Shown: in pieces, positions 49,698 to 60,900 of the stretch
How positions within the stretch are numbered: the stretch's first letter is position 1
Layout: each line of letters starts with the position of its first letter
Origin: Capitulum mitella
Taxonomy: Eukaryota > Arthropoda > Thecostraca > Pollicipedomorpha > Pollicipedidae
DNA: 64,000 nucleotides
Direction of reading: 5' to 3'
Assembly (NCBI GenBank): GCA_030062745.1
Contig: CP099839.1
Span: 29,449,451-29,513,450 of the forward strand
Program-made: the position numbers and the translations under genes
Notes under the pieces: generated by a model
Told to the model about the DNA's origin: nothing
Database searches by the model: none
The model's input: the letters and a program-made list of their open reading frames with translations, nothing else

Positions 49698-49980
49698 GAG
49701 CGATCAGGAGACAGCCGGGACACTGCCTCACTAGACGGTCGGGAAACAGACGGGGCACGGCCTCACAGGAAGGTCAGGGAACAAAGACTGGGCATGGCCT
49801 CACGAGACGGTCAGGAAACAGACGGGGCACGGCCTCACAGGAAGGTCAGGGAACAAAGACCGGGCATGGCCTCACGAGACGGTCGGGAAACAGACGGGGT
49901 ACGGCCTCACAGGAAGGTCAGGGAACAAAGACCGGGCATGGCTTCACGAGACGGTCAGGAAACAGTCGGGGAAGGCTTCA
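49698..49980 (+). repeat. 72-bp minisatellite, about 3.6 copies
   Basis: The unit, starting ATGGCCTCACGAGACGGTCA, recurs at 49794, 49866 and 49938, exactly 72 bp apart. An earlier copy starts near 49722 and a degenerate half-unit lies before it. Each unit consists of two related halves of about 36 bp: GGCCTCAC-GAGACGGTC-AGGAAACAGAC and GGCCTCAC-AGGAAGGTC-AGGGAACAAAGAC. Because 72 is a multiple of three, an open frame of 24-residue repeats appears, with no evidence that it is translated. Confidence 0.9.
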
Positions 49981-50381
49981 GCGCCTACGTTGCGGGCCGA
50001 AGTCGATTCTGAAGCGGCTCTCTGAGTCACGGCAAATTACGACGAGTGTGATCGAAGCAAGTTGTCAGGATGTCTGTCCACTCGCCAGTCTACCGCCAGC
50101 GCACGTGTAACGTCCGCTACGGTTCGCCGACCAAGTCTGACCTGGATGCTCGAGCAAAAGTTACGTACTACACATAACAAAAAACAGCTTCAATGAAACA
50201 TCATCTTGGGACGTGGGACAGTGCACGGCTTTCGTTGTGGTGGTAGAGACTTGTTTATAGGCAACCTACGGTACATGCTGAAGACATCGGAAGGCACAGG
50301 CTGGAGGAAGCGTTTTGATAAAACGCCTAGCTTATGATCAACCTGCAACATGAAAACTACGAGCTCCTGGCAAGAGCAGCA

Positions 50382-50723
50382 CTACTTTACGCATTTGTAA
50401 ACTTTCGACTCAACACTTGCAACTACCAATGGACGGAGACACGCCACTGACACCCCACACCACCACGACAGACCCCACGGACAGGTCTGGGCGGCGTCGT
50501 TCGGCGCACGTGACCGGTGTCGGCTGACCTGGGGCGAGTCGGGCCGCGGTGCCGGGTCCTCGGCCGGCGGGTCGTCACGCAGCGGCGCCGGTTCGGCCGA
50601 CGGAGCCGCCCCGTGGCCGCCGCGCCGCTGGATGCCCTCCAGCTTGGCCAGGAACGGCGACACCTCGTCGTCCTCGTAGATGGTGAAGTCGCGGTCCTTT
50701 CCCACGATGGCCACCGTGCAGTT
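50382..50723 (-). CDS. PSMA1: PSMA1 exon 5, C-terminus uncertain
   Basis: Conserved sequence runs from [10 protein letters not shown] to SPFLAKLEG. An acidic, Pro-rich tail follows, as in other PSMA1 proteins. After SPQ the frame becomes Arg/Ser- then Cys/Trp-rich and unlike the family. A donor-like CAG|GTCAGC at 50529/50528 would end the exon there. No downstream exon could be picked out with confidence. Confidence 0.6.
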   Translation of the reverse strand, partial: NCTVAIVGKDRDFTIYEDDEVSPFLAKLEGIQRRGGHGAAPSAEPAPLRDDPPAEDPAPRPDSPQVSRHRSRAPNDAAQTCPWGLSWWCGVSVACLRPLVVASVESKVYKCVK

Positions 50724-53136
50724 CTGGGGGCGGACGCGCTCGCTGACTGGGGCTTACCTAAGGCGGTCCGCAGGTCGCGGACCACGGGTTTCGCGGGTGC
50801 ACGGACTACAGCGCACGTGACGAAGCTGGTTGAAGTACCGCCTTACAATACAATACAACCTTATTACGTACAAATCATAACAAGACTTTTCACCTTTCAA
50901 ACTATTTTATGACGTTGTTTGCCAAAGCCAAACTGCATTAGAACAAAGAGATCACTACAAATCCAGTTAGAACACGGCAACCGACGTCACTTGGCAAAGT
51001 CTACCAGAGATACAACGCCAAACCACCGTCCGGGCCACCGGAAGGCGGCGCGGCGACCCACCTTAGAGTTGAGGTCCATGTCGTTGGGCAGCGTGTCGCG
51101 CAGCGCCAGCAGCGCGTGCGTGACTATCTCCTCCCAGGAGCAGTCTGGAAACTCGGCCAGGTGCTTCTCCAGGTAGGTGCGCGCCGACTGGGACCGGGCG
51201 CCGATCGCCATCGCCTTGCAGTCGAAGTAGTTGGCCGACGGGCACGTCTGGTAGATGTGCGGCCCCGACTCCTGCCGGGCCGAGGACGCCGGACGGCGGC
51301 GGTCACACGGTGTGCTCGATCCACACCCACACTCAGAGGTCACCAGGCGCCGTGGGATTAAGATCACCGTTTCTGCGTAAAGACCAATGAACGTAATAAT
51401 GGACTCATGATCAAATCCTTTCCAAATGTACTTCAGGCACAAGTGACGAGAAACCTCCAGGGAGCATCACGCCTCACGCCGAAAAGGGCACGCTCTAGTC
51501 CGTCGTCGCCAGTCGACAATGGCACCTGGCTGACCACAAACCCAGTAACATCTTTCATTCCGTCGACTGCGTTTCCCACCCGCCCAGTACCACAACAGAC
51601 GTCCGGAGAGCTCCAATCTGTCCAATCTCGAGCAGGGTCCAGTCCGCACGTCACTGTCGTCACACACGACCAGCTGACGATGCCGCCACGTCACTTACGG
51701 TCAGCTGATGGCCTGACCCCGTCCCGCCCGTGCCGCCGTCGGCGGCGCTACTCACGTCGTATCCGGCCACCAGGAAGCCCACGCCGTACGGCCGGCTGCC
51801 GTCCCGCTGGGTGCACACCTGCATCTTGTTGCCGAGCTCGCCGATCAGCCGGCCCACCGGCAGCGCCCGGTCGTGCGCGTAGCGCGAGTTCAGACACTCG
51901 GAGCGCATCCAGCGGCTGAGGGCGGACGCAGCGAGACGGGACGCGTCACGGATCGTGACGTGACGTGACGCGATCGTGACGGATCGCGTCCGTCAGACGT
52001 CATGGCAAACGGCAGCGCCTCGCATCACGTCAAACAACAGCGCCACGTCGCACCGCAGCGTCGTGTCACGTTACATCACAATGCCCAACGTCACATCACA
52101 GTGCAGAGTCAAACGTCAAGTCAAAGGGTGCGGCCATCGTGCGCCGACCGCGGTCGGTCACGTCCGACGGGTATGTGCGGATCTCTCTTATACATCTCAG
52201 CGATATCTATAAATATATCTGATATCTGCCGACATCTACGGGTATCTCAGCGACGGGTAGAGCCAGTCGCCGGTATGTACGGACAGCCCCCCCCCCCCTA
52301 TCCACTGCAATCAGATAAAACTGATATCCCACATAATCCATTACATTAAACGTAAACGCACGCAGTTTCCGTCGAAATCGACTCTTCTCGTGATATCTCG
52401 AATGAAAGTGGCATCTAACCACGAAAACAAATTACAATGGGTGTCAGATGCCGAGTTTGCTCCCAGTCCAAGCTGCCGTGCTCCCCTGCTCGTCTGACCC
52501 CGGGCCCCTCGGTGGTCTCTGGTAGCAGAGGTCCCCTCACCTGAGGATGCGCGCGTCGGCCGTCAGCCCGGCGATCGAAACGCCCACGTGCGCGTCAATC
52601 GGCATGATTTTCTTCTGGTGGGCGGAGAGCTCGGAGGAGGCGCGCTTCAGCGCCACCAGCACGGCGTGCGTGCGGCACTTGAGCCCCACCGTGGCGGCGC
52701 CCTGCTTCACCGCCTCCATGGCGTACTCCACCTGGTGGAGCCGACCTTGTGGGCTCCACACGATCACGTCGTTGTCGTACTGGTTGCGGAACTGCGGGAG
52801 CACACGTGCTGTGTCACAGGGAATTGCATTTGTGGGTAACAGGTACTGGTAACCATCAGACTCTTATGATGGAAAGCCTGATGTATCATACTGACATTGG
52901 TGTGTTTTGTATGACTCTGAAATTTGTCAACTAATGTTCAGATGGGGTCATGCAGTGAATCAGATATACTGCACATACAGACTAATATTTAGTAAAATTC
53001 ACTGCCGATACATAGGTGTACAATGCAATAGTGCCTACTTTGTTACACCACACACATGTGATATGCAATTCACAATTTTAAACAAAATGGGGAAATGAGA
53101 AACTGCAGTTAGTATTTTAAGCTTAATACTTACCAT
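50382..53136 (-). CDS. PSMA1: proteasome subunit alpha type-1 (alpha-6) homologue, 5 exons
   Basis: This is an alpha-ring subunit of the 20S proteasome. Exons in transcript order: 53136-53134 (ATG only), 52791-52541, 51915-51756, 51271-51062, 50723-50382. All junctions are GT-AG and in phase, giving 321 residues if the last frame is read to its stop. The N-terminus [20 protein letters not shown] followed by [11 protein letters not shown] contains the alpha-subunit signature. [42 protein letters not shown] and [21 protein letters not shown] follow as in human PSMA1 (263 residues). The residues after about PRPDSPQ look non-coding. An unused-looking donor (CAG|GTCAGC, exon end at 50529) suggests that the true C-terminus lies in a further small exon. 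It is convergent with SMARCE1. Confidence 0.92.
53134..53136 (-). CDS. PSMA1: PSMA1 first coding exon: ATG only
   Basis: On the minus strand CATC-ATG is followed immediately by donor GTAAGT. Exon 2 then starts TTC CGC AAC CAG at 52791 after the acceptor CTCCCGCAG, which restores the [10 protein letters not shown]-terminus of the family. The ATG has A at -3. Confidence 0.75.
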
Positions 53137-54096
53137 GATGCTCTTGATTCAGAAGCCCAGTTCTGTCAGGAAACTGAAATTCAGAGATGAAATGACTGGA
53201 GAACAAACATAAAGACCTTCATACAAGTAAACATGGGTTAAACCACATCTTAAGTTCCCAGTTAACTCAAATGGATTGGACAGAAATAATCCCAACTGAC
53301 ACTTCATCTGTGTAGTACATGTTTATAATATTCAAAATTCCTGGTGCACAACAGGTAATCTACAACCAACAAAAGGAAAACATATATAAAAGTTGATAAG
53401 ACATTGATCTTTGCAGCTTTTTGCCATGGCTGCAAGTGGATTTAGTCTATACAGAATGAAAACAGTGAATGGGACATGAGCACTTGTTCAGCCATATTCA
53501 CCCTAGGTGTGTGTCCTGATGTCAGAGTTCATTAGTATCTGGAAACTGTGATCTTTGCCATGAAACCCATGTAAATCATACCATTGACAATTCAATGGAA
53601 TGCATGTAACATTACCACAACATAATAAATATGTCATCGGCTTGCTACAGCCTGGAATTGACACACTTTTAATTGGACTGGCACAAAATCACCTCCTGGA
53701 AATGACACCCAGTATCACTGCCAGATGTGTATCAGGACACCACATTATTCAACTATTCAACATGCATACCATGATACAAACTATGGTGAGGGCTTTGATT
53801 TATCTCATCAAAGAAAACACGCATTTTCAGGCAATGATGCAACTCAGTTTTCATGCAAAAGTGGGGATAAAAGAATACCTGGAAAAAGTGAATGATATTA
53901 AGACAGTATTTTTCTCTCTGAGTTTAACCTATCTCACATATTACATGTACCCTCTGTTTTAATTTTTCACAAACTAGCTTGGATTTGGACTTTGGAATGG
54001 CAAACAAGACACCAAAAATATAAAGAATAGCAATCATTCAATTTTATCACTGTCTCAGTAGGCCATGTCAAGATACGCCATTGGCTTGCTCAGTCA
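53137..54096. other. PSMA1 5' flank, CpG-poor
   Basis: This AT-rich, CpG-poor sequence holds the PSMA1 5' untranslated exon next to the ATG and possibly its upstream intron or promoter. An open frame at 53600-53962 (+) has no recognisable domain and is probably chance. Confidence 0.4.
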
Positions 54097-54104
54097 ATGT
54101 TTAG

Positions 54105-54456
54105 GGTAATCCTTTAGAAGCGTGCGCCATAAACCAAGCACACTGGATGACACATATACGGCGCGCGTGGCAAAAGGAGACGTCAGCTGTTGCGAGAAAC
54201 AACAACATTATGCACTGGAGCTCCAGGTCGTGGATCACCTACTATTCGCTAACCTAACCTAACCTTACCTTACCTAACCTAACCTAACCTAACCTACTGT
54301 GTAAAACAAGAGCGAATAGTAGGTGATCTACGACCTGGAGCTCCAGTGCATAATGTTGTTTTTTCTTGCAGCAGCTGATGTCTCCTTTTGCCACGCGCGC
54401 CGTATATGTGTCATCCAGTGTGCTTGGTTTATGGCGTGCGCTTCTAAAGGATTGCC
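54105..54456. mobile_element. foldback MITE with telomere-like loop
   Basis: Two arms of about 146 bp (54105-54250 and 54311-54456) are inverted copies with only a few mismatches; both ends read GGYAATCCTTTAGAAGCG inward. The 60-bp spacer is mostly CCTAA repeats. ATGTTTAG flanks the element on both sides (54097-54104 and 54457-54464), a perfect 8-bp target duplication. No transposase is present. The duplication length fits hAT or P-type transposition, but the termini are not the usual CAGGG. The arms hold a near-palindrome GGAGCTCC and a GCGCGC core. Confidence 0.85.
54251..54295 (-). repeat. interstitial telomere-like (TTAGG)n, nine units
   Basis: Nine consecutive pentamers read AACCT AACCT AACCT TACCT TACCT AACCT AACCT AACCT AACCT on the + strand; the minus strand is TTAGG with two TAAGG variants. 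(TTAGG)n is the ancestral arthropod telomere repeat. It sits precisely in the loop of the foldback element. Confidence 0.85.
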
Positions 54457-54464
54457 ATGTTTAG

Positions 54465-56638
54465 TCCCATATGATTTTCATGAAGGTTCCTCAATCATTT
54501 ACACCCAATGTACAATTAATGTATTACAGATAGTGCTCACAAGTGCTTTAAACACCTGCATGAATTTACAAAATTTTGTAACAAACATTATGTTCTCTCA
54601 AAGGATGCTGTCATGTAAATCTGCCATCCTGATGGTGAAAAATCAGGCAGTTTCCACATAGCTGATTCACAATCTGTAACCAAGTTAAATAGAACAAGCA
54701 CACTACTTTGCATAACCTCCCACACAAAACTGGGAAGAAAAGGGAAAAAAGGGAAAAGTGTGGAAATATACACAAGGCACCCTGTCCCGCACAAAAGGAT
54801 ATGCCATGTAGATGTGGAAAAATGTGATGACCCAGACAGGACGAACCACAGATGAGGAGAGGATACGCAATTTAATCCACGTCTTTTCCTTCACTTCATG
54901 AACCAAACTGGACTTTAAGATTCTCCCATATCTATTCATTCTCCCATCTTATGTCCAACTGGACATAAGATTCCCATTCTCATACCCGTCAAACCCAGCG
55001 GACGCTCCTCTTCCTGACAAGATACCTCTGTACAACTGCACGCATACGCAGATAATATACCCGGCTAGAGTGGATCAAATTTGTGCGCCGCATTCGTAAC
55101 GTAAACGCTGCAGTTTTGGAAAGTAAGCGCTCTGAAATTTGTAGACCTGTTAAGTAGCATTGAATGGGATATGGATGCAATGTTCTACCATACGCTGCTT
55201 CCACTTTGCAAGTCGATAAACTCCTATTATTACTTAGGTTAATGCATACTTAATAAGGGTGTTGGACAAACGTCTGACCACTCACGCCTGCTCCTCCACG
55301 ATCCGGATTAATTTTGCCCATTGTGTATATGACGTCCTGGCGCGCAGTGATCATTCAGTAACCAAGCCTTTGCCTGATTACGATATGGTTTGTTTACTAT
55401 GTAAAATTTATTATGTGAGCTTTGTACTTACTCACACAGTAACCTTTCGGTTAGCGCGGTACCATGCCAAGGTCGCGGTACTATGCGCACCTGTCATATA
55501 CTCTTCCATATTGCATCAAAAACCAAACTTTGACACCTGCACAGACTGATACCAGTGCCTAGTCCATTTTTTAGCCGAAATGGAAATGCGCCACGGGCAG
55601 TAACGTTGAGAACAGTCAGCCATAAATCAATGAAGTCGGTTTAATAGTGAGAGCTACACGACGTCAAAAATTCCGAGATTTCGATGCAAAGATTCAAATC
55701 CATTCGAATCTTTTCGAATCTCGAGCCCGAATCTATATCTGAATTCATGCACCGTAGGATTCGAATCCCAAAATGCCTGCGAAACCTCAGCTCTAGGGCC
55801 GACTTTCTTGTATTACCTACATTGGTGAACCCGACGTGATCAACGTGCCCAACGTGATCGACGAATTCAGCTTTCTCTGCCGCCTCCTTCACAAACAAGG
55901 ACTTTTCCTTGCTTGCATCCATAACGTCTGCACTCCGGTTACGTAGAGATCCGGCCCTGAAAGTGGGTCCGGGCAGAGAACATCTGAAACTCTTTGAAGT
56001 CCGCCCCACCAGCAGGATGGAGCCCATGCCGTGTGAGCGCACCGCCCCAAGCCTAGCCCGCACCCCGACCGACGTTCAACCGAGTCTAGGGCTGGGTACC
56101 GCCAAGCGCCGCTGTCACCCTGCCAGACCTTCACCGCAGGGATGCCCACCTGCCACCCGTCCGTCGCACCTGACAGCCGCGAGGGCGCTCACATGGACAT
56201 CGCGCTCTCTCATGACGCTGGACTTTGACTGGACATGCGGTCGTGCTCGCCTGGCGTCCGAACAGACCGCGACAGTGACCACCTGGCTGGTATCCTCGCT
56301 GCCATTACGGTCTTCACGACACGGCTTGAGGTACCTTCCCTACCTCGCGACCGTCGCCCATGGCAGCCAGCTGGGAACGTCTGCTCCGCTCTCTCCATCG
56401 CCGACGCCTAGCCGGCGCCCTCGTCTCTGATCGGTCGGCGTTCACGCGGGGATGATAAATGGTCACTCTGGCGCCCGAGCGGGAGACTGTGATAAGCGCG
56501 AGGAGTCGAACCCTTTGTCTCCATGCGTATGACGTGGGAGAACCGAGACAGCGCGAAAGTTCTCGCTTCGCTCCCTTCTCATGCGTGCCCAGTTTTTCTT
56601 TGTCCTTGCCGGTGACGACCCCAGGCGTAGTTTATACT
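54465..56638. other. non-coding DNA, no gene recognised
   Basis: A perfect 12-bp-arm palindrome lies at 54946-54971. The minus-strand frame at 55641-56063 (with VRSHGMGSILLVGRTS and a short KEKSLFVKEAAEK stretch) and the + frame at 55909-56430 match nothing I recognise. A real exon in 55900-56100 cannot be excluded. Confidence 0.4.
54946..54971. repeat. perfect palindrome, 12-bp arms
   Basis: ATCTTATGTCCA, then a 2-base spacer AC, then TGGACATAAGAT. A half-related ACTGGACTTTAAGATTC lies 40 bases upstream. Confidence 0.85.
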
Positions 56639-56764
56639 ATAAATTATACGTACGTTATTATATTGTACTATGTTATGCCGCATTATTTTATTATACGTTA
56701 TTATATTATACTATATTATTATATTGTACGTTATTATATTATACTATATTATTATATCATACGT
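56639..56764 (+). repeat. AT-rich tandem repeat
   Basis: Units such as ACGTTATTATATTATACT and ACTATATTATTATATTGT repeat several times. The region is bounded by ATACGTACGT on the left and CATACGTACAT on the right. Confidence 0.8.
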
Positions 56765-57462
56765 ACATTTCAGCTGAGCCCAGGGAACCTCTCGTAAGAG
56801 CAATGGAATGCCAAGTAATGCTAGCAGAGCCAGGGAGGCTTCCCTGACAGACCATGACGATGGACGGATTTTTGAGGCTAGCTCAGCTATCTTGTGCAGT
56901 GGAAGTGGGTTTCGCGCTAACGCGCAATGGAAGGGGGGCCCAAAAGTACCCCCTCCGCTCTCGGAAACGGAAAGAGCTAGAGACATGAAATCTTGTGAAC
57001 GCGGTAGGGACATAACAATTAACATTATGTGCAATTTCCCTAACCTTAGGTCAATATCTTCAAGGTCAAATGGGGTCAAAAAGGTCACCTTTGGACACTT
57101 TCTCTGCTCGTTCAGACCATTCTGTTCAACTTTTCGAACGAAACGGGAAAAGGGTGTTTGTTCGATCGTTAAAACGTGTAATACGATAACTTCCATTTAT
57201 TCGACGTCGTGACTGAGGATTTCGGACCGAGGTGATGTCAGGTCATTGACCTGTGCCGTCATTTTTTCACCTTTTGCAGATCAGATTTCGAGCAACACCT
57301 GATGGCTTAATGAGGGCGCTACACGCATCTTTTGGCGTGTTTTCAGTGAAGGTAGCCAACATAAGTACATCTGATCACTTCCAGCGTTCATATTTATCTA
57401 TGCATGTATTTGTATATATGTATATATACATATGGGTATTAATGTGCCAAACGTGCTTTGAG

Positions 57463-57950
57463 TGCATATTTCATACAAACCGACATACTACGACTGTGAT
57501 CTAGTCCATAAGCAAACCGACATACTACGACTGTGGCCTACGACATAAACCGACTATGATCTAGTCCAGATCACAAAATAGTTATCCATGACCTTTGGTG
57601 ATCTTGACCTACACTGACCCTGGTATATCTAAACATATCCATGTGCACACACGTGTTCTTATTAGGGTCTTTGAATGCATATTTCATACAAATCGGCATG
57701 TCGCAAAGCAAATCTGAACCAGGTTACAAGATATTTGACCTTGACCTTTGATGGCCTTGACCTTCACTGACCCTGGTATATGTAATGGTATCAGTGTGCG
57801 CACACGCGTTTCTATCAGGGCCTCTGAATGCATATTTCATACAAACCGACATGTCGCAAAGCACATCTGGATCAGGTCACAAGCTGGTTGACCTTGACCT
57901 TTGATGATCTTGACCTTCATCGACCCTGGCTTTGGTCTTGGTACATCCAT
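57463..57950 (+). repeat. ~153-bp tandem repeat with TGACCTTGACCTTTGATG
   Basis: GCATATTTCATACAAA starts three units at about 57463, 57677 and 57830. The last two are 153 bp apart; the first unit is lengthened by an internal duplication of the CGACATACTACGACTGTG segment. Each unit continues with TTGACCTTTG..G.CTTGACC and, in the first two, TGACCCTGGTATAT and a CACACACG-like stretch. Confidence 0.8.
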
Positions 57951-60900
57951 CACTTATGCCCGAATGACGTCTTTGTCTTTGTCTTCCCATTTGTCCGCGA
58001 CAACCGTTATTTTCGTTGCGTTTGCTTGACTTCAGACCTTGAAATGTTTAAAATTCGAAAAAAAATTCCTGGCCGATTTTCGATTTGCGTCAATCGATGA
58101 GTCATTCCATTGCCATAAATGTCACAAATTAGCAGCAACCAACTCCTAGCCGTTCTCGAGATATTTGACAAAAACGGATGGGGGGCACGAAAAGACCCCT
58201 TCCAATGCACGTATTATGTCTTTGGCTAATGGTAGCGCGGCAGCTCGGGAGTAATGGGACCAAGAGTCCAATTTTTCGTGGGCCTAGATGTAGGTCCCTG
58301 CGTCCGAACCGGCCAGGCGGCCATCCGCTGTTCTCAGCTGTAGAGAAATAGTTGCAGTACCTGCTGATTGGCGGCCTCTTTACTGGTGTTTACCGTTCCT
58401 GACTCTTCTCCTTTTGTACATTGTACTCCAGACGTATGTGAGCTAGATTAACGCGACGCCTCACTTTTACACTTCGAATTTCCATTAGCCGGTGCAAAAT
58501 ATACCTCGTTGCTGTACACCGGACAGTCATGAGGCGCTTTAACGCAAAACTTTGTTAACAAAACTTCGTGCCGCACAACCATGAACCGGTTTCAATTTAA
58601 AATGTGCTTGCTTCTTGATCCCAACGTAACGTAAATGATACTGAACTCCAGGTGATGACCAACTTGGGCAAACAAAAAAAAACCGGGCGCAGTCCTTGTC
58701 GTGCGCTTGCCGTGTTTACTCCTCGTAACCGGTCTTCTCTGTACCAGACGAATGCAGAGACCTCCTTTGCCTTCCGTGACGCCCTGGTGAGGAACCAATT
58801 TTGTGGAAAACCTGAATTTCCTACAGCATGAGAGAGCCGAATCCATCGTACTGCCGGTACAGCTCCGTGTTCGGGGTGGGTGATGACCCATTCTGTTTCA
58901 GGCCAAATAGGCTATAGCGTTTGCTCCTTGCTAAGAAATCGAACTTCGTTGCGTGCCACACACCGATATGAACCAAGCGCGTTATATGCACAGTCACCTG
59001 GACGATGGCCGCGCGATGGCGTCATTTCGCCGTGGCCCGTGGCGGGAACAGACGTCAGTCACTGGCGTGCGCTCGACAGACTAGCACTCGGCGCGAAAGT
59101 CCGTCGCTCTTCGTCGCCCGAGACGAATGGAGATTCTTCATTGGCCTGTGTGTCAGTGACGCTCCGACGTGAAGAAAACTTAGTAAGGCACGGGAGCCGA
59201 CGTTCTCGTATTTCATACACCTTCTTTAAGATTCAGATGAGTGTGTTTCTAGACCTGGCCGAACATGCAGGCATCGTTTTCGACAGTTCATTTTGGGAAG
59301 CTCTCGGCAACAGCCGACCGAACCGCACTGCGGCCGGCACGTTGTCAATGAAGCTGCAGACTTCGGCTGCTCTTTTCCATCCAGGAAAGTTCTTCGAGCT
59401 TGCTGTCGACACTGACAGCCTCTCCACTCCCCATTCAGCAGCCTGATAACAGGATGCTTACAACTGAGTCCCTCAAACGGGGAGAAAAGGTCCCCATCCC
59501 ACAAAAACAGGCGCAAATTAGAACGTACCAAAAGAGTCGATCCATTTCTTGTCTAGATTAAAGTGTACTTTTGAATATATTTAACAGCCACAGCAGCCTC
59601 TGCCGCAGCACGTCCTGTCCCACGTGCATGATAATTTCACACGTGGCGCCACTGAGGGCCATCGCGGCCGAACCCTGGTTACGCCCATGCGTTCAGTTCG
59701 GGGAACATGGACCGCAGCCAGCTTCTATTTGGATATTTAAAAGCCGACAAAAATTGCGTCGAACGCAGTGAGCCGCCAGCCTTATCGCTTCTGACGGATG
59801 GCTGTCGAGCCACATCGCTTCGGACGATAGGCCACTGGTCCTGTGCGCCGGCACGTTGTGACGAACGGCGCAATTTATCAGATTCTGGCGGCGAATTCGC
59901 GGAACATCTGCTGTTTGGTACGACGCTGCGGCTGTGCATTTGCGCAGGCAGCTCGAGACCAGAATTCTTCTGATCAAGATGTGCAGCTGAATGGTTAACT
60001 GAACAAAACCAGAGCAAGGTGATGGAAAGGTTCATCCTTCTCTGGACCTGCCGACCGTTTCACTTCATGCTGCATCTGTTTCCATGAAAACGTGGTAAGA
60101 TTTTACTCAGTCAGGGGAAAACTGTCAGATAATCGAAACCAAAGTCATAACGGGGCCGTAACCTTTTTTAAAGGATGAGAAATTACCATTTGACGTTATA
60201 TCCACGACGAACAGCTACGCGTTCACCCTAACCGGTACCTGTCAGTCAACCGGACCAGTAACTTTGAAATCCTGGCCAAAAAACAGTTAAAACCTCAACA
60301 CATCATGTCTGGTGCCTGTGAAATTCTGTTTCGTGGACGGGCATGTCTTCGTCACGGCCTAATTCGATTATTATTATTTCGATTATTATTAATTCGACAT
60401 AAATTTCCTTAGTCACGCAACGCCGTTTTCCTTCGCTCGGCAGATGTCGCTCCGAGCAACTAGTGAGTGTTATAGGTAGCGCAGTCAGCTGTGCCTGTCA
60501 ATGGTCCCCAATTTTCTAAACTGGTGCGGCTATGCAAGCACACGCGTAGCTGCTCATTGGGCAGCTAAGGCGCGGCCTTACCATCTCGCCAGCGACCCTG
60601 CCAACCTTGCATAACTTTAGCATTAGCTCTATAGCATTTAATGGGAAGAAACTGACAAGCCCAATCAGTTTTGCAAACGCTCCTACACAGACGCATACAA
60701 GATGTATTTTGTGAGCGTATCCAGCTTGTACTTGGCACCCCACCAATTCCACAGAAGCTCAGGTTTTCAGTCTTCTACTGAACAATGGCGAACTGGGCCG
60801 AATGTTGGTGCACGTTAAAAACTAAAAAAATCCAGCCACAATACCTACAGCTTAATGTCTTCGACGCCAAAGTCCGGACGCTGTTTGGGTCGTTAAGGCT

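Noticed and set aside
49794..50012. 24-residue-repeat frame over the 72-bp minisatellite
   Set aside because: The frame is open only because 72 is divisible by three; it lies in the intergenic gap between convergent genes.
53600..53962. 120-residue open frame in the PSMA1 5' flank
   Set aside because: AT-rich sequence with no domain, no splice support and no similarity I recognise.
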